Shown here one piece after another: positions 33,456 through 42,874 of a stretch of DNA of 43,748 nt (positions are counted from its first letter, which is position 1; the number at the start of each line of letters is the position of its first letter). The notes below the pieces were generated by a model that saw only the letters and a program-made list of their open reading frames with translations, did no database searches and was not told the DNA's origin. The position numbers and the translations under genes are program-made. The stretch comes from Bacteroidota bacterium (GTDB lineage Bacteria; Bacteroidota; Bacteroidia; AKYH767-A; 2013-40CM-41-45). The stretch covers positions 1 to 43,748 of the forward strand of contig PLYJ01000218.1 in assembly GCA_003151745.1 (NCBI GenBank), given 5' to 3'.

Positions 33456-34828
33456 TGGAGGAAAAATCTTTTAAGTTACCTGTAATAAATGGGCATAGGG
33501 AGCTGCTTTACTATTTTGCAAACTTCTTTGAAGAAGAGCAAAAGGGAAAGGATATTCCTCTTCGTTTTGTTGTCACTAAAACTGACGACAAATATTATTA
33601 TTGCGAAACGGGGTGTTTGCCTCCTTCATCTTCAATTGCAGCACGCCATGATGAAAGCATATTTCGTTTCAGAAAAAGAAAGACTGAAAATACCAACTCA
33701 TTTAATGCGATGCTCCTTATACCTACAGGCATCGGAACGGAAATTGGCGGTCATGCAGGAGATGCAGGACCCGTTTCAAGGGTTATAGCTTCCTGCTGTG
33801 ATAATTTAATACTTCACCCAAATGTTGTAAATGCTTCTGATATTAATGAAATGACAGAAAATACCTTATACGTGGAAGGTAGTGTTTTGTCACGATTACT
33901 TTTAGGAACGGTTGGTTTACAAAAAGTAAGATCAAACAGAGTGCTTATGGTAATTGATAATCATAAGCTTGATATTTTCGTCAATGCCGCGATTAATTCA
34001 GTGAATGCAGCAAGAGCCACTTATGGTTTAAATTGTCCTGAGGTTATTAAACTTGAACCTTCCATAAAAATGAGTGCTACTTATTCAGACTCAGGAAGAG
34101 CTGTCGGGAAAATTGAAGGATTAGAAAACCTTTTTGAATTATTAGATGAACGTTCCGATGAATTTGATGCTGTTGCTTTATCTTCTGTGATAAAAGTTCC
34201 GCACAGTTATCACATGGATTATTTTAAGAGTGAAGGGGAAATGTTAAATCCATGGGGCGGCGTTGAAGCAATGCTTACACATGCTGTTTCCCATTACTAT
34301 AATTTGCCATCCGCACATTCTCCAATGTTTGAAACGGAAGCTATTGCAAACATTGATCCTGGGGTAGTTGATTCAAGAATGGCAGCAGAAGCGGTTTCTG
34401 TAACATTCCTGCAATGTATATTGAAGGGATTGCAACGCAGTCCGAAAATCATTACAGATGAAAAAGCCATTCTTCAAAATGATGTGATTTCTGCTGAAGA
34501 TATTTCATGTTTGATAATCCCTGATGGGTGTATTGGTTTACCCACATTAGCTGCTCTTGAACAGGGTATTCCTGTCATTGCAGTGAGAGGTAATACCAAT
34601 GTAATGGAGAATAATCTTGAAGCGTTACCGTGGGGGCTAAATCAACTTCATATAGTTGACAATTACTTAGAGGTTGTTGGAGCTATGTCCGCTATTAAAG
34701 CCGGAATAAGTATTGAATCAATTCAAAGACCTTTACATTCAACTAAGGTTACCACTAAAATTATTGCAGAGAAGCAGCCGGAGACCTTGACCAAGGTTAA
34801 TGAGGGAGGAATAAATTTTGTTTCTTGA
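33455..34828 (+). CDS. DUF3326 family protein
   Basis: 457 residues. The conserved block LLIPTGIGTEIGGHAGDAGP (about 87-106) followed by HPNVVNASDINEM and YVEGSVLSRLLLGT is the DUF3326 signature. The C-terminal GLPTLAALEQGIPVIAVRGN segment is also strongly conserved-looking. The biochemical function of DUF3326 is not known to me. The glycine-rich loops suggest nucleotide or cofactor binding, which is a guess. It overlaps the SpeD-like gene by one base (TAATG), so it is the fourth member of the coupled operon. It ends without a clear terminator against a convergent gene 33 nt away. Confidence 0.75.
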   Translation: MEEKSFKLPVINGHRELLYYFANFFEEEQKGKDIPLRFVVTKTDDKYYYCETGCLPPSSSIAARHDESIFRFRKRKTENTNSFNAMLLIPTGIGTEIGGHAGDAGPVSRVIASCCDNLILHPNVVNASDINEMTENTLYVEGSVLSRLLLGTVGLQKVRSNRVLMVIDNHKLDIFVNAAINSVNAARATYGLNCPEVIKLEPSIKMSATYSDSGRAVGKIEGLENLFELLDERSDEFDAVALSSVIKVPHSYHMDYFKSEGEMLNPWGGVEAMLTHAVSHYYNLPSAHSPMFETEAIANIDPGVVDSRMAAEAVSVTFLQCILKGLQRSPKIITDEKAILQNDVISAEDISCLIIPDGCIGLPTLAALEQGIPVIAVRGNTNVMENNLEALPWGLNQLHIVDNYLEVVGAMSAIKAGISIESIQRPLHSTKVTTKIIAEKQPETLTKVNEGGINFVS

Positions 34829-34861
34829 AAATATTCCAGACTAAATTCTCTTAACCACTTT

Positions 34862-35977
34862 TCATAAACTTACTGTTAGAAGTGTTCGCACATCAATGGG
34901 CAAGGGCTTTAAAAAAAATTTATCTGCTTCTTCTTTATCAATATAAATAGGAATGTGCTGGCGTTTGTTGTATGCCTCTGTGCTTTCGTACACTGCTACC
35001 CGATTAGGGTCTATTGGATTTGGGATGTAAAATTTGCCGTCTGAGCCTGTAAAGGATGTTTCGATAAGCTGCTCCTGGGGTTCCCGGGTAGGTTCCCGAA
35101 AAACCGGGGGGTGATCAGGGTTCTTTGCGGTGAAAGGGTATTTATTGTGGCTGTCAGCTTGCGTGGTGTAAATGTGCTTTACGATGCCGGTGATTTCTTT
35201 TTCGGAGAAATCAGGTTGAACGTAGTTCAAGCAACCGTTTAAGGTGGCGCCTTCGGGCAAACCTTTAATGTTGCAGTACCGGGCAAGGGCAAGTATGTAC
35301 TCATGGCGTTTGTCTTGTACAAACTCATTGCTTTTGTTTATCTGCTCGTTGCACCACTGGAAAGGATTTTCAGGAGGTGTTGCGCCGCCAGGCGCAGGGA
35401 TACGTTTGACGGGATGGTAAGTTCTTTCGGGTTCAAGTAAATGATAGGGCTTGGCCGTGTGGTTAAAGAATTGCGTGTTGCTGTCATTCCATGAAACGAA
35501 GCGGGGCTGAGATAATGTTTTATGACATTCATCGCCCATAGGCAAGCCCATGTCGGCGAATGATTTAATGAGCCGTGTATAATGCTTTACATACTTGTCG
35601 GGATAAAGAAAGGGCACGATGCAGTAGAGGCGTTTGCCTCTGCAAGATAAGCCAGCGTAAGCAATGCTTGGGATGTTTTGAAGCTGTTTGAGAAGATGAT
35701 CAGTGTCGTAATCCTCTGCGCTATCAAGGTCAACTGCGGCTAATCCTGAAAGCTGAATAAGCCCTTCCTCGCTTCTTGGATTAAACGTACCCGCCACCGT
35801 GAAGCATGGCAGCTTATCCTTTAATTGCTTTTGCACTTCTTCGGCGCTTACGCGAAGATTGATTATTCGCTCCTTGTGCTTATCGCTTTGTAGAAGCGTA
35901 AGCAGGTTTACTTCTGTACCCTTTGTAGTTGCTGTTTTAGAAGGGAAATAGCTGACTAATTTATTCAATACACTCAT
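34862..35977 (-). CDS. BT4734/VirE_N-like primase-associated protein
   Basis: 371 residues. The N-terminal domain (about 30-190: FTVAGTFNPRSEEGLIQLSG, AAVDLDSAED, GLSCRGKRLYCIVPF, LSQPRFVSWNDSN) matches the VirE N-terminal / BT4734-like domain of Bacteroidota mobile elements, related to archaeo-eukaryotic primase folds with an LDSAED acidic motif. The C-terminal part (about 200-290) resembles a primase-C/helical domain. It lies downstream of the D5/P4-type helicase gene on the same strand. The pair probably provides the element's replication primase and helicase. Confidence 0.78.
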   Translation of the reverse strand: MSVLNKLVSYFPSKTATTKGTEVNLLTLLQSDKHKERIINLRVSAEEVQKQLKDKLPCFTVAGTFNPRSEEGLIQLSGLAAVDLDSAEDYDTDHLLKQLQNIPSIAYAGLSCRGKRLYCIVPFLYPDKYVKHYTRLIKSFADMGLPMGDECHKTLSQPRFVSWNDSNTQFFNHTAKPYHLLEPERTYHPVKRIPAPGGATPPENPFQWCNEQINKSNEFVQDKRHEYILALARYCNIKGLPEGATLNGCLNYVQPDFSEKEITGIVKHIYTTQADSHNKYPFTAKNPDHPPVFREPTREPQEQLIETSFTGSDGKFYIPNPIDPNRVAVYESTEAYNKRQHIPIYIDKEEADKFFLKPLPIDVRTLLTVSL

Positions 35978-35999
35978 AAAAGAAGTTTGGTTTTAGGGG

Positions 36000-36040
36000 T
36001 TCAGTTTTTCAGTTTTTCGGTTTTAATCTGAAAAACTGAA
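36000..36040. repeat. 13-bp perfect inverted repeat in the replication module
   Basis: TTCAGTTTTTCAG (36000-36012) and CTGAAAAACTGAA (36028-36040), loop 15 nt, between the primase/helicase stop and the VirE_N-like start. It could be a terminator, a control hairpin or an origin element. TTCAG words are repeated nearby, and a 13-mer TTCAGAAATTCAG is shared (in reverse) with 16247-16260. Confidence 0.6.
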
Positions 36041-36068
36041 TTTCTGAATCTGTTTTTGAAACACTTTT

Positions 36069-37520
36069 TTAAAAGGTAGTTTCTACTTTGATATAAAAGG
36101 CCGTTGAACCATCGTTCAAGCGTGTTTTTTCAAATCCCTTTTTCTGCATCTCGGCAGAAAATCTTGTTTTGCCTTTGGACTTATACCCATCTTCCAAGCA
36201 AAAGTGCTTGTACTTAGTATATAACTCTGATAAAGGCACTTTGCTTGCTTCGCTTTTAATATAATGGTATTCATCAATGAAAAGCTGGACATTATCTGAT
36301 TGCCTCCTAAAATCGTCTAATACCTGTTCCGCTTTCGCGCAATAGGTAAACTTTGTTTTACCACGCTCCTGCATTAACAGCCGGTTAAGACCGCTCAACA
36401 TCCAATTAAAGACACCGGGCAATTCAGATTCAATAATTTTATTGGCGAGGTCAATATCCTTTTCTTCGTCAGTAATCCTCTGCTCAAAAGGAATAATTTC
36501 AAATCGCCTGAAATATGCAGATGTGCTTTCAGTTTCTTTGGGGAGACTGTTGCCATTGATAATAAATTTTGACCTGTTATACAGCATAAATGGTTTTTGA
36601 TAAATTTCTCTTGCCTGAATGCCTTCCCCACTTACCAGGGCTTTGAAGGTGTCAGGGTTGAGATCGAATCCTTTCTCACTACTGTAATTCAACAATACAT
36701 TAACAAGCTTAGCCCTGTTGTATTCGTGGCTGAACAACCCTAACTGGTATGTAAGCGTATTCTCTTTGCCTATCAAGGCAGTAATAATATTCATGAAAAC
36801 GCTTTTACCATTGCCTCCATCACCAAGCAGAAAGAGGCACTTTTCCATGTTTAGTGACGTGAATATGTATGCGACAAATTCCTGCACTACTAAACGGCAA
36901 CTTTCATCAGGCAGTACACGAAGGAGGAACTTGTCGAACAAAGGACAGGTGGCTTCCTTTTCATAAGCAAAGGGCAACTGATAGGTGAGGAAATCATCAG
37001 GATTAAATTCTCTGAGCTTCCAACCGTTCTTTGTAAATTCAAATGTTCCATTTTGCAGATTAATCAGCACCTTATCCTTATCCGGTTCGCGTGTTGGAAG
37101 GTGGGCATCATTTAAAAACTGCTTTAGCAGCTTGTCAGGGAATGTATCTGCTTTGACTTCATAATCAGGATGCCCCATTTTAATTGCAGCACCACAAAGA
37201 AAATTCTTTATATCATCCTTCTCGCATTGTTTCCAGTATGAGCCGTTGTATATATACACGTAGCCAAAAGCCGTGCATAAGTTCCACTGCCGCTGCTTTG
37301 TTATCTCCAATAGCTGTTTGATAACGGCGAATACGATATGCTTTTGCTTAATCGTTTCACCCGGCGGAAGGTTTATAACATGACTGAATGTTACAGGTTG
37401 AATGTCATCTAATAGTTTCTGCAAAATGTCCTTATGCTCCATGTTGCCGTAGAAAGCATTGGCGTTGAGGTCAACTTTCTTCTTCGGTTGACCTTCTGAT
37501 GTGTTATCTTTGTCTTCCAT
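36069..37520 (-). CDS. P4-type (D5-like) primase/helicase
   Basis: 483 residues. A D5_N-type region lies at about 95-230, followed by an SF3 helicase Walker A LLGDGGNGKS (231-240). Further SF3 features are SRFIINGNSLPKETESTSAYFRR near 325 and EIIPFEQRITDEEKDIDL. The C terminus has a poxvirus-D5/primase-C2-like winged helix (LSELYTKYKHFCLEDGYKSK). It is the replication helicase of satellite-type elements. The ATG is preceded by a leader with two strong hairpins. Its 5' context TATATAACAAATGGAA is identical to that of the upstream HTH gene. Confidence 0.87.
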   Translation of the reverse strand: MEDKDNTSEGQPKKKVDLNANAFYGNMEHKDILQKLLDDIQPVTFSHVINLPPGETIKQKHIVFAVIKQLLEITKQRQWNLCTAFGYVYIYNGSYWKQCEKDDIKNFLCGAAIKMGHPDYEVKADTFPDKLLKQFLNDAHLPTREPDKDKVLINLQNGTFEFTKNGWKLREFNPDDFLTYQLPFAYEKEATCPLFDKFLLRVLPDESCRLVVQEFVAYIFTSLNMEKCLFLLGDGGNGKSVFMNIITALIGKENTLTYQLGLFSHEYNRAKLVNVLLNYSSEKGFDLNPDTFKALVSGEGIQAREIYQKPFMLYNRSKFIINGNSLPKETESTSAYFRRFEIIPFEQRITDEEKDIDLANKIIESELPGVFNWMLSGLNRLLMQERGKTKFTYCAKAEQVLDDFRRQSDNVQLFIDEYHYIKSEASKVPLSELYTKYKHFCLEDGYKSKGKTRFSAEMQKKGFEKTRLNDGSTAFYIKVETTF

Positions 37521-37536
37521 TTGTTATATACTTTTA

Positions 37537-37606
37537 AACAGGCAATTGAGCAACGTAGCACGGTGCGATTGCCTGTTGGAGTTTTAAGCAAGCAGGTAGC
37601 TTGCTT
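37537..37606 (-). promoter_or_regulatory. Two strong hairpins in the primase leader
   Basis: AACAGGCAAT (37537-37546) pairs with ATTGCCTGTT (37568-37577), and AAGCAAGC (37586-37593) pairs with GCTTGCTT (37599-37606). Both stems are perfect. They fill the 85-nt gap between the HTH gene and the primase start and may damp readthrough or control translation of the primase. Confidence 0.6.
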
Positions 37607-37890
37607 TATTTCTTAAATTTTTTGACGATGTTGGCTTCGAGGAATGAATTTATTTCTGAAGCACGGTACCAGATTTTTGCATTGTGCTGGGCAAATTCGA
37701 TACGTCCGTCATCACGCCAACTTTGCAGCAGGCGCTTAGAGATTTTTAGCTGTTGACAAACATCCTGATTATCCAACCAAATGTCGGACAGGGCTGTTTT
37801 CTTTTTGAGGTTTACAAGCTCCAGCTTGATCTCACTCAGTTGCTTGAGAAGATCAGCGAACTCTTCGGGGGTCATTGTAATAAATTCCAT
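37606..37890 (-). CDS. Helix-turn-helix (excisionase/AlpA-like) protein
   Basis: 94 residues. After a short coiled helix (about 5-35, heptad-like leucines) comes a MerR/excisionase-type winged HTH: WLDNQDVCQQLKISKRLLQSWRDDGRIEF then IWYRASEINSFLEAN. This is the HTH_17-type protein nearly always found next to Bacteroidota integrases, acting as recombination directionality factor and/or transcription regulator. It is transcribed toward the primase, and a TTCCTTTG-type promoter box lies about 20-30 nt upstream. Confidence 0.85.
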   Translation of the reverse strand: MEFITMTPEEFADLLKQLSEIKLELVNLKKKTALSDIWLDNQDVCQQLKISKRLLQSWRDDGRIEFAQHNAKIWYRASEINSFLEANIVKKFKK

Positions 37891-37982
37891 TTGTTATATA
37901 TTTAGGGAACAAAGGAAATTCAGCCCGAAGCGGGGAATGTTCAAGTTGTATTCAACTTGAATGAAATAAATATTGAGGGAGG

Positions 37983-39080
37983 TTAATTTTTGTTCTCTTC
38001 CAGGGCGTTCTTCTTGTCTGTGAACTCGAAAAATTTCTTCGTTAGTTCATCGAGGAAAGGATGCCTACTTTTCTTGCGGTTACCGGCTTTAGAAAGTTTG
38101 CTTTCGGCGTCTTTGATATTCATTCCAAAAAGATTTTCAAAAACTGCAATGGCTTCTGTACGGGTGAGATTACCGGATTCGTTTGTAATGGCTTTTAATT
38201 CAACCAAAGCGGTTATCAATTCGAGACAATCAATGTCGCTACGATTCCATTTGAATTGACGTACCTTATGTTCGGCAAGCTGTTTGTTCCCCTGCTGACC
38301 TTCTACAATGGTATTATAGGAATTGAGCTGACCAACGGTACTTACATAGGTTGTGCCGGTTGCTATGATCTTACCTCTTTCATATTGGTCAATGTACTTG
38401 CTGGTTAATGTATAAAACTTCGCTTGCATGTCCTTTACGAACTTAATGTATTTGGGTAGATGATCAAGGTCAAGTAGCTGAGGAATATCTTTGATCTCGA
38501 AAAAATTATAGTTGATCACTTTTTTCGTTTTTGGTATTCCGTAATGATTACTAAACATTGCAAGCATGGAGTAATCAGGAACTTCGTGCTCAAATAAATG
38601 TGGCATTTTTCTGTCTTCGTGCTGAAAGAAGTTTGCGCTCTCGGCGGCAACCTTTTTCTCAAATTCTGACTGCGTGGTTTCGTTCCACGTATTGAACTTT
38701 AGTTCTACTTCTTTCTCGTCAATACGACAAAGCCATTCCCGGTATTCGTTGAGTTTTTCAAAGTATTGATTGATTGCATTCTGATTGGTGGTATGTATTA
38801 CCTGCTGTATCTCATCTTCAAACAGTTTCAAATCATTAACGTACCATTCCAGTTTGTGACTCATACCATTTTCATAGGAAGCACTTCCATAAAATACTGA
38901 AGGTCTGATAGGTCCATCACTTTGATAATAGTTGAAGAAATCATAAACAAAATCTTCTTCCTGAAACGCTAAAAGCGCGTTCACGGTCATATTCCTAAAT
39001 GCGTACCTTATTTCCATAAAATTGAATAATTGTTCTTCACAAAATAGTAATTTAATGAATACGGGTGCAGTTGAAAGCAC
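37983..39080 (-). CDS. RteC-like protein
   Basis: 365 residues as read; an internal ATG at about 39017 (MEIRYAFRNM) could be the true start, giving 344. The C-terminal region (ITALVELKAITNESGNLTRT, then FENLFGMNIKDAESKLSKAG, then SRHPFLDELTKKF) matches the RteC family. RteC regulates excision of Bacteroides conjugative transposons. The middle is helical and rich in charged residues. In the element it sits between the integrase and the excisionase-like gene, consistent with a role in controlling excision. Confidence 0.72.
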   Translation of the reverse strand: MLSTAPVFIKLLFCEEQLFNFMEIRYAFRNMTVNALLAFQEEDFVYDFFNYYQSDGPIRPSVFYGSASYENGMSHKLEWYVNDLKLFEDEIQQVIHTTNQNAINQYFEKLNEYREWLCRIDEKEVELKFNTWNETTQSEFEKKVAAESANFFQHEDRKMPHLFEHEVPDYSMLAMFSNHYGIPKTKKVINYNFFEIKDIPQLLDLDHLPKYIKFVKDMQAKFYTLTSKYIDQYERGKIIATGTTYVSTVGQLNSYNTIVEGQQGNKQLAEHKVRQFKWNRSDIDCLELITALVELKAITNESGNLTRTEAIAVFENLFGMNIKDAESKLSKAGNRKKSRHPFLDELTKKFFEFTDKKNALEENKN

Positions 39081-39111
39081 GAAAGTTTTTAACCGCCTCT
39101 GTTTTGAGAAT

Positions 39112-39146
39112 AAAAAAACCTGCTCTATTTCGGAGCAGGTTTTTTT
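39112..39146. terminator. Terminator downstream of the integrase gene
   Basis: AAAAAAACCTGCTC / GAGCAGGTTTTTTT, a 14-bp perfect stem with a 7-nt loop and A/T runs on both sides. It lies 18 nt past the integrase stop. Confidence 0.92.
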
Positions 39147-39164
39147 GCGGGGCTTTGAAAAAAG

Positions 39165-40370
39165 TTAGTTGAATACCTCCATCGCCTTATCTAACTCACT
39201 GGTAATAATCTTTGCATAGATTTGAGTTGTTTGAATATTTGAATGGCCCATAATCTTTGAAACGTATTCTATTCTCATTCCCTTTTGCAAAGCACGGGTA
39301 GCGAACGTATGCCTGGCAGTATGGAAACTTACTCTCTTTTCCAGCCCGATGATTTTAGTAATATCCTTCAAATCATCATTGGTGTAAGCTGTGGCGGATG
39401 ATATTTTATTGTAGAGCTTTTTCTTATCGGTATAATCATCTTCGTTTTTAAGGAAGGGGAATACGAAATCAAGGGGCTTTACATTATCCGTTTGATATGC
39501 TTTTAAGATTTCCTTTGCTGTTGGCGGCAATTTTATAGAAACTACAGTTGATGTTTTTCTTGTCTGCATTAATATCCTTTCGCCATCATAATCCTTCCAC
39601 TTCAAAAGCAATATATCGGAAACACGCAAACCACCGGCATAAGCTGAAAAGATAAACATATTACGATGGTGGTCTTTATTGGAACCCTTTTCAAGCGGGG
39701 CTAATTCCATCAACATTAATTCTTCTTCTGTGAGATAATCCCTTTTAACTTTCTCCAATGTCAACTTGAAACGGTTGAAGGGGTTTTTATCTTCGGTGAT
39801 TATTTCCTCGCTTACGGCTGCTCTTATTAGCTTTCTGATAGTTCTGAAATCGCCATTAACAGTGTTTATCTTGTTTCCGATTTTCGCCCTCAAATATTGC
39901 TCATACCCTTTTAGCCATGTTACAGTAATGTGGTCGAAAAGCAAATCATTGACGCCTGTGTATTTTTTCATCTTGTCAATGATGGACTTTGCATGTCTGT
40001 AAGTGCCGATTCTTTCTGTGTTGTCTAATTCTACCAGCCACCTTTCAGCATACTTGTAAAAGCTCGCAGAACTCTTGCCCATTATCTGATCCTTTATCTT
40101 ATCAGGCAGAACGTTCTTTTCAGCGGATTCCATTTTAAGCGCGGCTCCCTGCGCTTCCATTAATTTTGTTGTGAGATAATTATTCAGGCGTGCAGAATTG
40201 GGATGGGATTTTTTTACATGCCTTTCCTTTTCATCCCAAAACTCAGGACGTATTCTGTAATCGAGGAAAATAAATTTTGTAATCCGGTCTTTTGTAATTC
40301 TTATGCAAAGCGGCGCTTCACCTGCTTCATTTATCTTAGATGTGCGGAGTAATATTTTTATAGTTGACAT
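39165..40370 (-). CDS. Tyrosine-type site-specific integrase
   Basis: 401 residues with the usual Bacteroidota layout: N-terminal arm-binding domain (about 1-95), SAM-like core-binding domain (100-200), catalytic domain (210-400). The catalytic set is complete: Arg249 (GGLRVSD), His350-x2-Arg353 (HTARHTF), His376 (MGHSNIQTT) and the nucleophile Tyr385 (QIYAKI). It sits at the right end of the element, reading inward, next to paired GGTACAAC motifs likely to be its binding sites. It is expected to integrate at the tRNA-Val 3' end located at the opposite end. Confidence 0.95.
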   Translation of the reverse strand: MSTIKILLRTSKINEAGEAPLCIRITKDRITKFIFLDYRIRPEFWDEKERHVKKSHPNSARLNNYLTTKLMEAQGAALKMESAEKNVLPDKIKDQIMGKSSASFYKYAERWLVELDNTERIGTYRHAKSIIDKMKKYTGVNDLLFDHITVTWLKGYEQYLRAKIGNKINTVNGDFRTIRKLIRAAVSEEIITEDKNPFNRFKLTLEKVKRDYLTEEELMLMELAPLEKGSNKDHHRNMFIFSAYAGGLRVSDILLLKWKDYDGERILMQTRKTSTVVSIKLPPTAKEILKAYQTDNVKPLDFVFPFLKNEDDYTDKKKLYNKISSATAYTNDDLKDITKIIGLEKRVSFHTARHTFATRALQKGMRIEYVSKIMGHSNIQTTQIYAKIITSELDKAMEVFN

Positions 40371-40409
40371 GGGATTTAGTATATATATGATCGTGAAAAG
40401 AATTGATTT

Positions 40410-40430
40410 GGGTACAACAGTGGTACAACA
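40410..40430. repeat. Right paired GGTACAAC motif (candidate integrase arm sites)
   Basis: GGGTACAAC at 40410-40418 and GGTACAAC at 40422-40429, with spacing and orientation as at the left end (15625-15644). It lies 40 nt upstream of the integrase start, so it could also serve autoregulation. Confidence 0.55.
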
Positions 40431-40552
40431 TTTGCCGTATTTGCTTGCTTCCCCTTACTAATGGGTGCAAACCTACAGCAACGTAATCAATTGACAATCA
40501 ATATAATTGGTGCAAAACGCAGAAAAACACAGCACGAAAATCAGTCCACAGT

Positions 40553-40560
40553 AGCGCACT
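40553..40560 (+). repeat. Candidate attR core
   Basis: AGCGCACT, preceded by CCAC, echoes the tRNA-Val 3' end (12 of 16 positions over CCCACTACAGCGCACT). It lies 7 nt before the stop of the chromosomal LysE-like gene. Confidence 0.45.
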
Positions 40561-40566
40561 CCTCGA

Positions 40567-41175
40567 TTACATTACCTTTATTATCATCCTTACTCCAAAA
40601 GCAAAAAGGACGAATCCTACACTTCGATTCATCCATAGCAGAACAGCAGGTTTAAGGAGGTTTTTGATTCTGTGAGCCACATACGATTTAATAAGGTCTG
40701 TTGAAAAGACCGTTCCAAGAACAGTAGCAAAGAATATTGCTTCATGGAAGGTGGTGTAATCCTCCTTCAACTTCACAATACTTAGAATACTCAGCCAAAA
40801 AATAAGCACAGCGGGGTTAAACAGGTTAAGCAAAAAGCCCTGGAGCATAAATTTAGCGTGTACTGTTTTCTTATTATCGTCCACTTCTTTAATCTTCACT
40901 TTCCTGAAAAAATTAAGAATGCCGAAAGCAATCAATAGCGTCCCTCCTACTATCCCCACCAAAACTCTATACTTTCCGGTTAAATCCAGTTGAGAAGCAA
41001 AGAAATAAGCGACCGTGATGCACGTTGCATCGCTTATTAAAACACCGATGGCAAGATGTACGCCTGCCTTGAATCCTTCATGCAGCGATGTTTGCAGCAG
41101 TGTAAAGAAAACAGGGCCAAGCATGATGGCAAGTATCAGTCCGAAGAGTATTCCGCTTAATATCGGTTCTAACAT
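40567..41175 (-). CDS. LysE/RhtB-family amino-acid exporter
   Basis: 202 residues from the ATG at 41175 (MLEPILSGILFGLILAIMLG); longer frames upstream lack family similarity. About six membrane helices. The N-terminal GPVFFTLLQTSLHEGFKAGV segment and the LLNLFNPAVLIFWLSIL motif in the middle are LysE/RhtB hallmarks. Probable export of an amino acid or derivative; substrate unknown. It is chromosomal and abuts the right end of the element at its 3' end. It is divergent from guaB. Confidence 0.85.
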   Translation of the reverse strand: MLEPILSGILFGLILAIMLGPVFFTLLQTSLHEGFKAGVHLAIGVLISDATCITVAYFFASQLDLTGKYRVLVGIVGGTLLIAFGILNFFRKVKIKEVDDNKKTVHAKFMLQGFLLNLFNPAVLIFWLSILSIVKLKEDYTTFHEAIFFATVLGTVFSTDLIKSYVAHRIKNLLKPAVLLWMNRSVGFVLFAFGVRMIIKVM

Positions 41176-41212
41176 AAGTGAACTTGTTGCATCCGGCAAA
41201 AATAGAATATGA

Positions 41213-42781
<1,569 letters not shown>

Positions 42782-42782
42782 C

Positions 42783-42861
42783 TGTCATTGCGAGCGAAGC
42801 GAAGCAATCCCGTTCTTCATAACTTAGGGATTGCTTCGTCGCTTAGCTTCTCGCAATGACA
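42783..42861. repeat. Palindromic dispersed repeat (REP/MITE-like)
   Basis: TGTCATTGCGAG at the left and CTCGCAATGACA at the right end form a 12-bp perfect terminal inverted repeat. GAAGCAATCCC/GGGATTGCTTC is a second pair inside. The motif GTCATTGCGAGCGAAG is a recurrent intergenic repeat in many bacterial genomes. It may also act as the guaB transcription end. Confidence 0.85.
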
Positions 42862-42874
42862 CTAATTTCCATAT

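Larger units (their letters stand above)
15563..40560. mobile_element. Integrated genomic island (about 25 kb) at tRNA-Val with tyrosine integrase and defence cargo
   Basis: Left end at the tRNA-Val 3' end, right end just beyond the integrase next to a LysE-type chromosomal gene. AGCGCACT occurs at both candidate junctions (15563-15570 and 40553-40560), within a looser 12/16 match. A paired motif GGGTACAACA-NN-GGTACAACA occurs in the same orientation near both ends (15625-15645 and 40410-40430). The right-hand module is integrase, RteC-like, excisionase-like HTH, P4-type primase/helicase and VirE_N-like. The rest is methylase, toxin-antitoxin-like and Septu-like cargo. No conjugation, relaxase or virion genes are seen, so it is more like a satellite or mobilisable island. 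Exact boundaries need an empty-site comparison. Confidence 0.75.

Noticed and set aside
15563-40560. Prophage
   Set aside because: No terminase, portal, capsid, tail or lysis genes among the readable ORFs.
15563-40560. Conjugative element
   Set aside because: No relaxase, Tra or coupling protein seen; RteC-like regulation alone is not enough.
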